Of a DNA stretch of 64,000 bases, positions 42,805 to 54,469 are shown piece after piece (the first letter of the stretch is position 1; each line of letters starts with the position of its first letter). Made by a program: the position numbers and the translations under genes. A model generated the notes under the pieces. That model was not told the origin of the DNA and ran no database searches. It was given only the letters and a program-made list of their open reading frames with translations. Where the stretch lies: contig OX031057.1 in the NCBI GenBank assembly GCA_943736015.1, forward strand, positions 58,672,001-58,736,000, read 5' to 3'. The stretch comes from Tridacna crocea (lineage: Eukaryota > Mollusca > Bivalvia > Cardiida > Cardiidae).

Positions 42805-43052
42805 TGGCCTCGACACACGAAAAGTGGCATTCGGACATTTGCGTAAAGTGTCGTCTCGGATCAGTCCCCGTAGGCTAATTCGACACAACACTTTCCGTTG
42901 TTATATCAGGATCGGTTTTGCGCAGGTCTGCTGCAGCACAAATCTTATGTAGTCGTGAGGTGTCATCTCAGATTGGCCTGCGCGGACTACTTAGACCAAC
43001 CCGAGAAGAATCTTTACGCAGATGTCCGAATGCTCCCTTCCGTGTGTTGCAA
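42805..43052. mobile_element. family C TIR MITE
   Basis: GGCCTCGACACACGAAAAGT ... GGACATTTGCGTAAAGTGTC; right end CAGATGTCCGAATGCTCCCT and CGTGTGTTGCAAG. Internal palindromes decayed. Confidence 0.7.
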
Positions 43053-43082
43053 GAATTTACTATAGCGGGCGATGTTTGTCAT

Positions 43083-43310
43083 TAAACCATTACCACACAG
43101 TCCCTACTTTTAACGACCCTGATAAAGAAGCCTTTAGAAAACATTTTTGGAAAAGGAGAAAATGCTGGTTACCAGCATTTTCTCCTTTTCCCACAATGTT
43201 TTCTACCCTTCACAAACCAAATTTCAAATTTTCAGTCGTTTTTATTTTGTTGTCTGCAAATGCTTTCAATTTGGACAAGTCTAAAATATTGTCGTGTGGT
43301 TATGAGTTAA
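43083..43310 (+). mobile_element. family A MITE, tail-to-tail pair, copy 1
   Basis: TTAAACCATTACCACACAGT to GTCGTGTGGTTATGAGTTAA, 228 bp. Palindrome intact apart from ATTTTTGG in the left arm. Confidence 0.9.
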
Positions 43311-43487
43311 GTCTGTACCAGACGACAAAACTTTGGACTTGACCATATTGAAAGCATTTGCAGACGACAAATTAGATTTAGCTCAAATGGTGATAGATCT
43401 ATATGGTAGAAAACACTTCACAATGTTTTCAAAAGGCCTTAATCCCAGAATCGCGAAAACTCGTGATTGTGTGGTAATGGGTTTTAA
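43307..43487 (-). mobile_element. family A MITE, tail-to-tail pair, copy 2
   Basis: TTAAGTCTGTACCAGACGAC through AAGCATTTGCAGACGACAAA to GTGTGGTAATGGGTTTTA, with most of the palindrome lost (aaaacacttcacaatgttttc). It shares TTAA 43307-43310 with copy 1. Confidence 0.75.
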
Positions 43488-43853
43488 AAGGTTCCATAGA
43501 GAGTACCACTGATATAGTGTTGTTTTTTTTTAACCGTTAGTTCGTCATGGTTCTTGATACTTTTTTTTTACTCATCACCAAGAGATTAAATTTCGGACAA
43601 AACGAAACTAATTTGCAGACGACAAAACAAAAAGTGGTATCAGATGACGTAACCTGTCTGTGATAAGAAAACATTTGGGTAATAACAAATTGAACATATG
43701 ATCTAGATCTACTTGTCTCTGCGATGTTTTGAAAAGCTTCCATAAGTCTTCTTCGATAAGCCTTCTTCCATAGGTCTTTTAAGAACAGGCTTGCAGATTT
43801 TTAGTAAAGATATTTAGGATCTCATATGAGTTGGTGTTTACGAACAAATCTTA
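43488..43853. mobile_element. decayed family A relic and unassigned sequence
   Basis: 43529-43750 keeps GTTAGTTCGTCATGG-like end, TTTGCAGACGACAAAACAAA, AAGAAAACATTTGGGTAATA and GCGATGTTTTGAAAAGCTTC: an old reverse A copy. Confidence 0.45.
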
Positions 43854-44118
43854 TTAACCCTTTGCCATACAATGACGAGTGTAAACACCCCCTGAGAAAG
43901 AAGCCACTTGAAAACATTGTGGGAAAAGGAAAAAATGCTGCTCACTAGCACTTTCTCCTTTTTCCTCAAAGTTTTTTACCTTTTCAAAGCACAGAACTTT
44001 ACCCCATTTGACCAGCACTGGAATAGATTTATTTGTTTGCAAATACTTTTTGCATCATCTTATCTATAATTTCTGACAAGGCTAAAATTTTATTGTTTGA
44101 TAAAGGCCTAAAGGGTTA
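43854..44118 (+). mobile_element. family A MITE, subfamily variant
   Basis: TTAACCCTTTGCCATACAAT to GATAAAGGCCTAAAGGGTTA A. GAAAACATTGTGGGAAAAGG arm is good; the right arm (CACTTTCTCCTTTTTCC) is decayed. Confidence 0.8.
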
Positions 44119-44345
44119 ACCCATTACCACACAATCCCAACATTTGACGCCCCTGAGAAAGAAGCCATAAGAAAACAATGTGGGAAAAAGAGAAAATGCT
44201 GGTAACCAGCATTTTCTCCTTTTTCCCACAATGTTTTCTACCCTTCAAAAAATAAATTTCAAATTTTCAGTCACTTTTGTTTTGTTGTCTGCAAATGCTT
44301 TCAATTTGGACCAGTCTAAAATATTGTCGTTTGGTAAAGAGTTAA
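44115..44345 (+). mobile_element. family A MITE, complete, abutting the previous copy
   Basis: TTAACCCATTACCACACAAT to GTCGTTTGGTAAAGAGTTAA, 231 bp, near consensus. Its first TTAA is the last TTAA of the preceding copy. Confidence 0.9.
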
Positions 44346-44690
44346 ACGAGTCTAGAGAAAATGTTATTAAATAAGCGAGCCTTTGGCGAGTTTTATTACG
44401 TTTTTTTCTCTCGATGAGTTTAATAAAGTTTATCTCAAACACCAAAGAATGTCTGATTCTTTTTATCACATAACCTAATTTCAGAAATTATAGATAAGAT
44501 GATGCAAAACTATTTTTAGATCCATCCGCTGTAATATTCATAAAATCTCGTTCTCTTCAATGAAATACGTACAAAATGACGTAAAATGACGTCACACAAA
44601 AGTGATATCGAACGAGTATAAGACAAGAAAATCTGTGATAGGTATATTATACTGAAAACAAGGGAGCTTATGTATTAACGACGTTTGGTA
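44346..44690 (-). mobile_element. family F-related repeat
   Basis: AAGCGAGCCTTTGGCGAG, GATGAGTTTAATAAAGTTTA, TTTTTATCACATAACC and GACGTCACACAAAAGTGATA match in reverse the blocks at 25.3-25.65 kb. Confidence 0.6.
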
Positions 44691-44972
44691 TAAATGTTTA
44701 CGCGCATCCATACTGCGCATGTGTATTTCTCACAGAAAGTAAAACTATCAGCGCTAATGTGTATTTTTCGCACATATGGCAATAGCAACAGCAGACCGAA
44801 CATTCTACGGATAGTAGTAGCACGGTTGCACTAGCTATGGTATTCTATGTTCGAAATAAAAAGGGGAAGTTTTCATCAAAACGAATGCTTATTTGTCGTG
44901 GAAAAAGAATTTTTTTTACGCAATGTCAGCCATCCAACGCTGAAAATGATACAGCTTCTGACGTTTTCCTGA
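44691..44972. other. unassigned sequence
   Basis: The 89-residue ORF from 44837 runs through the hairpin below and shows no domain; not called. Confidence 0.35.
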
Positions 44973-45042
44973 CACTGGCAGGCCAGTTGTCGTGCTATCC
45001 TTTCAGGATGAAGGTGATAGCATCAAAATTGGCCTGCCAGTG
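44973..45042. repeat. 70 bp two-stem palindrome
   Basis: CACTGGCAGGCCA faces TGGCCTGCCAGTG exactly, with an inner stem TGCTATC / GATAGCA. GC-rich for its surroundings and found only once here. Confidence 0.8.
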
Positions 45043-46160
45043 TAAGGATGATATGACAGGTAAAGAACTAGCTGGAAAAAAAGTCCAGTTACACAGCAAA
45101 CAATGAAACAGGCAGAAAATTAAAGCTGTTGAAGTATACATATTTCTGGAAGTATGGCTATTTCCTCTTTGAAAAATACTGTGGGAACAGGAGAAATTTC
45201 TTCAACTGAATAATGTTTCCTTTTTCCATCATGTCTGCTGAGCTTTTATCCCATTTTTTCCAGAGATATTTCTTGATTTTTTGCATTTCTATGAGCCGTA
45301 ATCATGTATGCAAATTTATAAAAAAAAAACAAAACATGTAGATAATTAAGGGTTTGATATGAATATGAGGTATATAGGCTATATTCATTTTTTGAAGGAG
45401 TATAGGATTAATGTGAGAAAAGGAGAAATCGCTTTCAATAAGCATGAGCAATTTCTTCTTTCCCATTATGTCTGCTGAACTTCTATTACATAGTTTTCCT
45501 TGGAAAAAATTAACGTTCAACGTGACCTTCATCCCTGTTTCCTGAGGAAAGAAGCACGGGTAGGTGCCATTTTTATTTTTTCTTATTGTCAAGATTTATA
45601 AGTACTATGTTTGTGGAAATTTTAAAAAAAATCTGTCCGTCAGAAAGTATGTTTTTATTGAAAATTAACCCTTAACCCGGTCAAATTATCTCCCTTTTTA
45701 ACTGAATGGTCTATATATATAAATGCATATTGGTACATTTACCATGCTCAGAACCAGGCTTTCATATGTTTTTTGTGCAAAACTGAATTACTTTTCTTTA
45801 AAGTGATGTATATTTGTATATTCTTCTGGCAATTTTCCTGTTTAATTGACTATTGAAGGAAAGTGTATTAAATCTAGTATATGCTGAATTTTGGAACTGT
45901 ATATACCTTTTTCAAAAGCGAATTTCTCAGAAACGAGCACGGGGACCCCCTTTTTCTATCATTATAATCTACAAGAGACATGATGAGCTTTGTATGTGCA
46001 AAGTTTTAAAAAAATCTGTCCGTTGGAAGAATTTGTCATAAACGTTTTTAAATAAACTGTCTTTCTTTTCAATATTATTTCACATAAATCATTATTTGTA
46101 TACACTGGTGAATATCCTTAGACGGTATTGAACCATAAAAAGGCCTTCCATCACAACTTT
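45043..46160. other. unassigned, with two decayed A-like hairpins
   Basis: 45170-45250 (CTGTGGGAACAGGAGAAATT ... CCATCATGTCTGCTGAGC) and 45410-45485 (GTGAGAAAAGGAGAAATCGC ... CCATTATGTCTGCTGAAC) share a variant A-like core with each other. The rest is unassigned. Confidence 0.4.
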
Positions 46161-46784
46161 AGTCCCCTTTCCAATCAGTGTAGATCATGATCAGACTGAA
46201 CAAAACGTTCGAATTAACTTCGACCTGCACTGTCCCTTTTTTTTCCTGGGTCACTCTAGAGTAGACGTTGATATTGCAATTCTTTGGGTTGCATTTCTAG
46301 ACTGTTCAAAGTGCTTTGCATCTATTCGTCGCAGTTTATCCGAAAAGCAATAATCGAGAGAGGTCATGGCCGTGAAATCATTCTCTAAACCCTCAGGCTA
46401 CTCACTGACCTATTGCAGATCAGACAAGACAAAACGTGCAGTCTGATCTTGATGTCTCCGATAAGGAGATATTATTTATATTATCACTAAACGCATATCT
46501 TAAAAAAAAGACATTCGGGTTTTTTACTAACAAACTGAAAAATTCACTTTAGTTCTTTAGTAGGATAAGAGTTTAGAACATTGTGAGTCATATTCTAAAG
46601 AACTTTCTAAATATAAAGTAACACGATCAAATTAAATCTTTCAGCTAATTAGAAGTTGTGTTACTCTCTTAACCTAAATTAAGACAAAAGACTGAGTCTT
46701 AACACGTAGCCTTTCTTTCAAAATTGATGTAAAAGAAACAAAAATGTTCAATAGTACTTAGTTAACTTCGGGGATTTTTTCCAA
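46161..46784. mobile_element. decayed D elements and a B relic
   Basis: 46170-46235 and 46415-46462 keep AGATCATGATCAGACTG and GTGCAGTCTGATCTTGATG. CCGATAAGGAGATATTATTT ... TTTAGTAGGATAAGAG at 46468-46573 is the D right part. 46575-46700 (AGCTAATTAGAAGTTGTGTT) recalls family B. Confidence 0.55.
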
Positions 46785-47014
46785 TTAACTCATTACCAAA
46801 CGACAATATTTTAGGCTTGTCCAAATCGAAAGCATTTGCAGACGACAAAATAAAAGTGACTGAAAATTTGAAATTTATTTTGTGAAGGGTAGAAAACATG
46901 GTGGGAAAAGGAGAAAATGCTGGTTATCAGCATTTTCTCCTTTTCCAACAATGATTTCTAAAGGCATCTTTTCTTAGGGGCGTCAAAAGTAGGGATTGTA
47001 TGGTAATGGGTTAA
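46785..47014 (-). mobile_element. family A MITE, complete
   Basis: TTAACTCATTACCAAACGAC to GTATGGTAATGGGTTAA, 230 bp, near consensus in reverse. Confidence 0.9.
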
Positions 47015-49241
47015 GAGCTATTATTTGTGTGACTTTCTAAAATGGAAATAGAAGTCCAGATCTATTTTATAATAGATCTACTTAATGCTATGTGAGTATG
47101 AACATGTTGAAGTTTTGAGGTGACCTATACATATATGTTATCCTATATAAACATTTCGCGAAAAGGACGACTCTAAGAAAGTATGAGAAAGAACAAATTG
47201 AAAAAAAAAAAAACAAAAAAAAACAGGGAAATAGAATTAAGTTTCCATTCTAATTTTTCGTTTTTAATTTGACATTGGTGTTGTATAAAGATAAGTACAT
47301 ACCGTAAATTTTCTGCTGTCCATATATTTATGGCCATACTAAAACCATCAGACTAAAAACAAGCTTGACTAACTTCCATGCTTTACACAACAAAAAACCA
47401 AAAATTCTAAACTCCTCTTTTCAATAGATAGCAAACGAATAAATAGACTCGGTAGAAATGATACAATTTTCCCAATCTTATTAGATTCTACTGCCCAATT
47501 AATCAGGATATTAATTAATTAGGGACATTGGGTTATTTTGCAAATAGAAGAGAAAAAGGCAGAGCAAAGTTATCATGTCCGCGATCTTTTTCATCATATA
47601 ACCTGATATAAGCTAATTGAATTTCCTCTTTCTCTCTCGGTTTTCAGGGGAAATTTGGTGAAGAAATATTACAAATTAAATCGCCCCGAATTTAACATCA
47701 TAATCTTAATGATTGGAACGATTGCTTTTCATCAATTTCTCCTGAATAAAACCGAGCACTGTTATGTTATAGTGCTTTATCACAACCGGTCCATTTTGAA
47801 ACAATTGTTTTTGAAAGACCTAGCAGACCAACAGTAATTATTATGTCTCTGCTTTGTGGGTGTGTGTGTGTGATAAATTTCTGTTACAAAACAATCACAG
47901 ATTTACTCAAGTATGCCAGAACAGCGGAACCGGGTAAACGTTCTCTGAATATTTAAATTATTTTCCTAACTTAAAATCACAAAACAACTGATAGAACGTC
48001 TTTGTAGATCAAATAATTAGTTTTTTCTAAATTTTGAAATTGATTTGAAGTTAAAAAATTGGGTAGATACAGGTCTATATGATTATCCTTAGACAATTTT
48101 ATAATAGTTCATGGTCAAAAAAAAAGATAAACATGACATGTTTCGAAATTTATCCCGAGTATGTGATAGACTACATAAAGTACTGCCTTGATCCTAGTAA
48201 AGGTGTTTAAAATAAAGAAAGAAATACATTATACATGTACTCAGTCTCAACTTTGGAAACTGTAATTGCATCAAAATGCAAGATTAACAAGTGTGAAAAA
48301 GACCTCAGAATTGAACAAAGAAACGGTCGTTTATGAACATAACATGAGTTTTAACGAATCCAAGATAATCAACAATAAAACAGATGAAGAGTAAATCCAA
48401 TGGTGATATCTACGATTACATTGCATTTCATCAAGATTTTAACATGTTGGTGCGGTCTTCAATAAATCTTATTGTGGTAAGTGGTTAATAGAGATACAGA
48501 GTTCACTCTCAGTTTTGTGCGCAATGAAAAATATATAATCATAAAGTATGATTATGATAATGATAATGGTGATGATAGTAACGCTGTAACACGTTCAAAC
48601 GTAACTAGGTACCTCCTGAAAACGGAACAGCAGGACGAGAGCACCGTAATTATGTCTGGGCCCATAGAGCGTTTCCAATTGATGCTCTGTGATATTCCGG
48701 CTGTCATAATACGATGGCGATATTTGACAAACGGCCCTCGGAGACTGGATTTAATTCATCAAATATTTTGGAGTGACCTGTGTTATGTATTGCAGCCATT
48801 TCAAGCGTACGCGAAATGATTAATTCAGCGCAAATTGATTTCGATTTTATGCATCTGTTTTTTATTTCTTTTCTACTTCTGCCAGAACTAAAATTCTGTT
48901 TTTCCTTTCAATTAGAGCCCAAACTGCATACATTTGAGCTATTAGACAAATTAACACGAACTTTTCGCTGGTATGTAATTTGCTAAGTGGAAAGAATATA
49001 TCAATATAGGTACACATATGTTTACTGCACGTTTACACAATAATAGAATCCATATAGAATTAACACTTGCAACGGGATACTTTACCTATTTTGACTGCAG
49101 ACGTTAACAAACTATTTTATAATACTGCCTAAAGATGACAACAGCCCCCGTGGATCAAATTCGGGACCTAACGTTGTGAAATCAATATACCTCACTATCA
49201 TGGACACAGGTATGATCTTTCTCATTCGTTCAGCAGCTTTT
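47015..49241. other. long unassigned stretch
   Basis: A-run at 47202-47225. The 112-residue plus ORF at 48481-48819 has no recognisable domain. AAAATAAAGAAAGAAATAC at about 48210 may be another short LINE-like tail. No supported gene. Confidence 0.4.
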
Positions 49242-49520
49242 CGCCCGCCCGGGTGGCTCAGTGGTGAGCGTGTCGGACTCATGACCTGGTGGTCGTGAGT
49301 TCGATACCCGGTTGAGGCGAACTTACTTTCCGGCGTATCTTCGCCTCTCACCTCTGCAGAAGCATGTGAGAAAAGTCGTCGGTGGCTTTGGAAAGAAAAG
49401 TTGTGTTAGTACTGGTGTGAGAAAGCCAGGAAACACATGAGTGTCACCGACCGCCATGATATGAACTTAGCTGTTAAAATGGCGTTAAACCCCAGTACAA
49501 CCAACCAAACCAATCAGCAG
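49242..49520 (+). mobile_element. tRNA-derived SINE, nearly full length
   Basis: CGGGTGGCTCAGTGGTGAGC (A box) and GTCGTGAGTTCGATACCCGG (B box) are 35 bp apart, with a CTCATGA anticodon-type loop (CAT) between, so the head resembles a tRNA. The body has GTACTGGTGTGAGAAAGCCA. The 3' core AAAATGGCGTTAAACCCC is followed by a CCAA-rich tail. Same family as 11998-12268. Confidence 0.85.
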
Positions 49521-49659
49521 CATTATCTATTCAACTGGTATAAACGCGGTACTGATGTAAATTCCTTCTATGAAATATTTCAAATAGAGAATTTTGAACT
49601 ATTAGGTAAGTTAGCCTTTTACGTACACATGATCCTTAAATCTGATTAGGAACTTCTCT
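49521..49659. other. unassigned sequence
   Basis: No recognised feature. Confidence 0.4.
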
Positions 49660-49748
49660 CAACATGTATTATGGAATTTTGTATGTTGTATGTATTTTTG
49701 GGCCGGTGGCCTGTATACGTAAATAAACATTTGTCATTGTCATTGTAT
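49660..49748 (+). mobile_element. LINE-like 3' tail with (TTGTCA)n
   Basis: GTAAATAAACATTTGTCATT and GTCATTGTATT: AATAAA followed by a TTGTCA/TGTCAT tail. Confidence 0.55.
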
Positions 49749-50423
49749 TTTCTTGAATAAACACTACATTGGATCGGTTACAAAATGACGTACAAATACA
49801 TTGATGTGGTGTGACTTGGGTGTAAAAGAGTGCTCGAATGCCCATACTAGATAAGTCAAGCCCCAGAAATTGTATCGCAGTTAATTTTTAACTTTTAGTA
49901 CAGTCATACCTTCAGGGGGTGGGTGGCGGGTCATCGCTATTAAGGAACAAGTCTGTTACCAAAAGCAACTGTTTTTGACCCAAAATGGGATGGAGACAAA
50001 GGTACATACAAGGACATATTTTAAACAAGGACCTCCCATTAGCAATCACCTCTCAATAGTACAACATTTGTGTCCTTGACCCTTTCTAGGCTACAGGCGA
50101 AGCTATGGTTTCAGAGGAAGTCATAGATAAATATCAAAATGCATGGCACATGCATCTTATCTTGAGTCTATGCCTTCCGCTCGTTTGTTAAAGTCTATAA
50201 ATGAAAATCTATCTGAGGTGGAGCCGATTGTTAGTCGTAAAGAGAGGTCGAAGTTCTAATTTTGGATATTAAAGAGTTAATATAGCTTTGACGGTAATGA
50301 ATTTGGCATATAAAATTCTATAGAAATGGTAAATTTACATTTTAATTTCAATATTCTTTGACAATAATTACGACATCACACAAACCACAGGGTAGTTCAA
50401 AAGCACAATCATGTGATATAGGT
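49749..50423. other. unassigned sequence
   Basis: No recognised feature. Confidence 0.4.
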
Positions 50424-50595
50424 CCAAATTCAACAACCGTCCTGAAAAGAATTCTGAGTCGTATTCACAGGAATTTTCTAAGTTCACAATTAACATGCCT
50501 TCTGACTGACTAAACCTAGAGGTTCAGACACACAGAAGTTGAGCTATTTTCTAATTTCAGAATTTTATACTCCAAAAGAAAATGTTCACTTTGTT
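50424..50595. mobile_element. old family B relic
   Basis: CAACAACCGTCCTGAAAAGA, CTTCTGACTGACTAAACC and an ACAGAAGTTGAG right half: a worn foldback. Confidence 0.5.
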
Positions 50596-50711
50596 TTTTG
50601 GTGACAGTTTTTTTCTAAACGTTTACGTATTTGGAACCAAAATCGAAATTAGATTTTGGTGACAGTTTTTTTCTAAACGTTTACGTATTTGGAACCAAAA
50701 TCGAAATTAGA
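50596..50711. repeat. 58 bp unit, two exact tandem copies
   Basis: TTTTGGTGACAGTTTTTTTC ... CCAAAATCGAAATTAGA occupies 50596-50653 and 50654-50711 with no visible difference. Confidence 0.9.
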
Positions 50712-51927
50712 TCACGTACAATAAAACCATTATTTTAGATTTTGAGTTCTGGTCTCTTTAAGAGTACTTTTGATCTTGAGAAAGGACTGAGTGTTAAAAT
50801 GAATGTTGCAATGCTACTCAGAAAATCAGAACTTGTACAGTTTAGAATTTCACGATGCTCTAGTTAGGATTAGGTTTGGTACCAAATACACAGGCACTAA
50901 GAAACAAAAAACTATTAATGAAAAATCATTGAAAACGTAGTGCACACTTTTCTTTGGAAGAGCGTATAGAATCATACCACGAATGCAGTCAAATTAGTAA
51001 ATACGAACAACAGCCTTGATGCATTCTGTTCTAAAAACACACTGAATTGCCAAAAAAGCTAAATACCAGACTATTCTAGACATTCTTAAAATTGCCATAT
51101 TTCTGTATTCAAAGACGAGCAATCTGGTTAGCTGAGAAGAAATGAGCTTAGAATGACTGGTGTAGAGGCTTGTAGAGCAAGAATCGCATGTATGTTTTCG
51201 CTTGAAGTCATATGACACCATACCCAATAGAAAACATAACATTTGTACGCTTGTCAGAAGTAATCAATGACCTCATATATTTTATGATTAGTGCCCAAGT
51301 TAGTGTTGTTACATGTCAGTTATAAAAAAATCAGTGAGTGTGTCATGACGATAGCCAGGCCTACTCCAATAACATAACTAAGATTAATGTAGGAACAAAC
51401 GAGCTGTTTTATTTTGTTATACTTTACACTGGTGCCTGGGACTGCTTAAACTGATGACGACATGAACTAGCGAGATGTCACAGTGATGTTACAGATGTAC
51501 TTTTGCTTCAATCCGTTCAATGTAACTATCTATGACCACATTATTTTAAAGGTATGCGCCGAACTCATGCTGTATTAAATTTCGTCTGAATGGTAAGGAA
51601 ATAAAGGAACGATGGCATAGGGCTTGTCAACAAATACTTCAACAGTTACTTGTCTGAAACTTTTCTCCATGGACTCAAATGTAACTAAATCTGGACAAGA
51701 GCAGAGTGCAAGACAGTTCAAGCGCAGCTGTCTTTAGTATGACTGGTTTTCTACTATATATTTTGTACAAAAGATATTCCTCATTGACAGCATTCTTTTT
51801 TTATGTGAGGATTACAGCATTGGTCCAAATTTGTTTTAGTAGCTAGTTACAGAAATTTGAGTAAAATTAAAGGAAGCATGACCTGGTCTTTCTCGGTGTG
51901 TAATGGATTGGAAAAGATAACATGGAA
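50712..51927. other. unassigned stretch
   Basis: No repeat family, RNA or coding sequence recognised. Confidence 0.4.
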
Positions 51928-52135
51928 TTAACTCATTACCAGACGACAAAAAAATAACCCTGTCCAAAATAAAAAAAAAAATCTGCAGACGATAAATTAA
52001 ATGGTAATGAAAACTTGTAAACTGTGTTTCAAGGGTTTCAAGGGATAGAAAAACTCTGTGGGAAAAGGAGAAAATGCTGGTAACCAGCATTTTCTTCTTT
52101 TCCCACAGAGTTTTCAAAAGGCTTCGCGGTCGTTT
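51928..52135 (-). mobile_element. family A MITE with matched arm change
   Basis: TTAACTCATTACCAGACGAC start. Palindrome 52049-52116 has ACTCTGTGGG on one side and CCCACAGAGT on the other. The last part after CAAAAGGCTTC is lost. Confidence 0.85.
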
Positions 52136-52479
52136 TGCGTTCGGCAGTACATTAATATTGAAACAAGTTTGTGGCAAGAGGAGAAATACGTGACGAGCAT
52201 ATTTTCTGTTTTCTAAAATATTTAAAATAATGTGTTTATGTAGTGAACCATAATTTACATTGATTATCCCCGTTTCACATCGATGTCCTAAACATTTTTT
52301 TGTCTATTACACATTTGTTTCGGGAAATAAAAAACTTTAAACATATTTGATATACATCGTTTGAGAAACAAGGTCTTACAAGTTATTACTAATCTCTCTA
52401 CGAGATATATTCTGCTTCCTGTGAACTACACCTGTACTCGCGCCGAATGTGTGGGTCAATGAAAAATTCCAAAGATGAC
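52136..52479. other. unassigned sequence
   Basis: AATACGTGACGAGCATATTT at 52186 recalls an A-like core; nothing else seen. Confidence 0.4.
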
Positions 52480-52560
52480 ATCCGCTCTCGGCTATCGAAT
52501 TGGGGACCTTATGGTTATGAGGTCGACGCTCACGACCATGGACACCACATCGGGAAATGA
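52480..52560 (-). mobile_element. SINE tRNA-like head fragment
   Basis: In reverse: GTCGTGAGCGTCGACCTCAT, then GTCCCCAATTCGATAGCC, a B-box-like segment. The body is absent. Confidence 0.45.
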
Positions 52561-52563
52561 AGA

Positions 52564-52700
52564 GTTAACCCCCTACCAAAAGGGCCTTGTTTTACATGGC
52601 AGATAAAAGATACCTTTGAAAATATTGCACAAAATGAAATATAAAAAGCTGTTAATCCAAATTTATTTCTCTTCTTGTAGTACTTGGAAGGATTAAGCGC
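52564..52700 (+). mobile_element. decayed family A fragment
   Basis: TTAACCCCCTACCAAAAGGG, GATACCTTTGAAAATATTGC and little beyond. Confidence 0.4.
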
Positions 52701-52835
52701 ATATTTAATTGGTGTCGGTTGTTTTAATGTGGAAACCTGATTTCGTCGCGCCAATAGGATGCTGTATCTCCACATCGGAAACAATGGCTTATCATGCATC
52801 ATTTGTCTCTAGCCTGTGTGAAAATGGTCTTGTAT

Positions 52836-53115
52836 CGAATGTTTGAGACATCTCTGTACGGCCCTAACTTGGCCCCAGTGGATTTCCGAGTATTCCCGTA
52901 CGTTAAGTCACACATATGCGGTCGGAGATTCGGAAAGCACGCGAGATTTTTTAGACAGAAACAATGAAGATTGCCTCATGTTATGAAGAGTAATTCTTTT
53001 TAGACACGTACTTCAATGGATTCACTGCAATAGGAAATGTGTTTGCGAGGACGATGTCTACATAGAAAAGGTCCAAGATAAAAGTTTGGCACAACGTCAA
53101 CGTAATTTAAAGTGA
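52836..53115 (+). pseudogene. mariner-like transposase fossil, C-terminal part
   Basis: The frame from 52836 to a TGA at 52965 encodes RMFETSLYGPNLAPVDFR and FPYVKSHICGRRF. This matches the family pattern (H)PPYSPDLAPSDF..FP.LK..L.GRRF that surrounds the last catalytic Asp of mariner/Tc1-type transposases. After the stop and a frame change, 53008-53115 encodes VLQWIHCNRKCVCEDDVYIE, matching the W..R..KC....G.Y.E end of mariner transposases. Upstream domains (DNA-binding, first two Asp) are not found and no terminal inverted repeats were seen. Dead, 5'-truncated. Identification rests on motif memory, not a search. Confidence 0.6.
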
Positions 53116-53694
53116 CGTTAAACCTTGTGCTTGGTGGAAGGATGATGTGTACTGTATGACTGGAATTTTTTGCGATGTGCAAATTTTTGCAATTTCGCCA
53201 ATTTAGAAAATTCGCATACTTTTCTGTTCGTGTCTTTATCACAATTATACCAGCTAATAACGAGTGTCTTAAATTTGCAATCATTTCCGTAATGTCTGAT
53301 TGCTTTTTCGCAAATTTTCGACACGCATATATATCCACATATATCGTAATTAATCATTTGTAACTTTCAAAGTTTTCTTTGTATTTTTTGAAAAATTGAA
53401 CTACATCATCGAAATTTGGTTTCAGAATATTGAAAAATTATAGGATTATAAGGAAAATCTACAGACTTAAAGCACAACCCTCGTGTAAAGCATTTGCACC
53501 GACCAGCGTGTAGTATTTTTTGTCTGATGACAAAGAATCAAGTCGAGCATTCAATTAAAGTAATAAATAACGATGCAAGTCCACGTCATTGCAAACCCTT
53601 TGAAAGCTAATTGGGCATTTTGAGAGTGTGACATATACCTGGATACATGTAATTTAATTCTATTTCTAAAAATATGTTAGAATATATCATATAG
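53116..53694. other. unassigned sequence
   Basis: Short overlapping ORFs on both strands; none credible. Confidence 0.4.
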
Positions 53695-53762
53695 TATCGG
53701 ACAATGTAGACCTAAGATCAGATTGCCATCTATGTGCATTCAGGTCTTGATATACACAAACT
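53695..53762. mobile_element. family D palindrome core
   Basis: TATCGGACAATGTAGACCTA and AGATCAGATTGCC face GCATTCAGGTCTTGATATAC. Confidence 0.6.
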
Positions 53763-53868
53763 GAAAACACACGGCCAAATAGCCTTTGCTTCCGAAGGGA
53801 TAGAATCATTTTACGATGATAGATGGGGGTTGGCCCGTGTCTCCTGACGATATTTAATGATCCTTGAA

Positions 53869-54030
53869 CTCTTAACCAAAACAACCCTGTGTTTTAAGGA
53901 CCCATGGGAAGAAGGCTTTCGAAACATGCTGTGGAAAAAGGAGAATATGCAGCATACGACTTTTGCCCACATATTTTGCTACCATTTTAAGGACAAAAAT
54001 CTTAACATCGGAGCCATATTTAATTCTTTT
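53869..54030 (+). mobile_element. decayed family A copy
   Basis: TTAACCAAAACAACCCTGTG, GGGAAGAAGGCTTTCGAAAC and CTGTGGAAAAAGGAGAATAT, then decay. Confidence 0.55.
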
Positions 54031-54169
54031 TTCACTTTTTCATTTTGGAAGAGCCTTGAATGCCGTTTTAGGGTTAGGACTTGACTGATGTTATATTGTG
54101 CTGTATGAATGAGCTTGATGGGTCAGATATAATTAGGGGAGGCACTCGTCTATCTTGTTGGATAGACAA

Positions 54170-54395
54170 TTCTTAAAACATCACAAAGCAATCCTATGTT
54201 GTCATGACAGTGGAAAGAGGCCTTTTGAAAACATTTTGGGAAAAGGAGAAAATGCTTGTAGCCAGCATTCTCTCTTTGTTTCGCTCAATGTTTTATACCC
54301 TGTTGAAGAACTTCAGTTCATGCGCACCACTATAAGATTTGTCGACTGCAGATGCTCTCAATTTGAAAGATTCTAAAGTCTATTATTTTGGACAA
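54170..54395 (+). mobile_element. family A MITE, diverged
   Basis: TTGAAAACATTTTGGGAAAA, GGAGAAAATGCTTGTAGCCA, GCATTCTCTCTTTG, then GTCGACTGCAGATGCTCTCA and TCTAAAGTCTATTATTTTGG tail. Confidence 0.7.
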
Positions 54396-54469
54396 GGATC
54401 ATGTAAAACAACATGACAGTTTAAACAATTGGTCTGGTATCAAATGAAAAAATCTAGATCCCGTGTAAT

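Noticed and set aside
44837..45106. 89-residue plus ORF
   Set aside because: Runs through a perfect palindrome, with no domain recognised.
48481..48819. 112-residue plus ORF
   Set aside because: Longest stand-alone ORF outside the transposon, but no domain, splice or promoter evidence; length is within chance for 64 kb in six frames.
49242..49330. Possible true tRNA gene with CAT anticodon-type loop
   Set aside because: The stems do not close into a full cloverleaf and the A/B boxes are followed by a SINE body shared with another locus.
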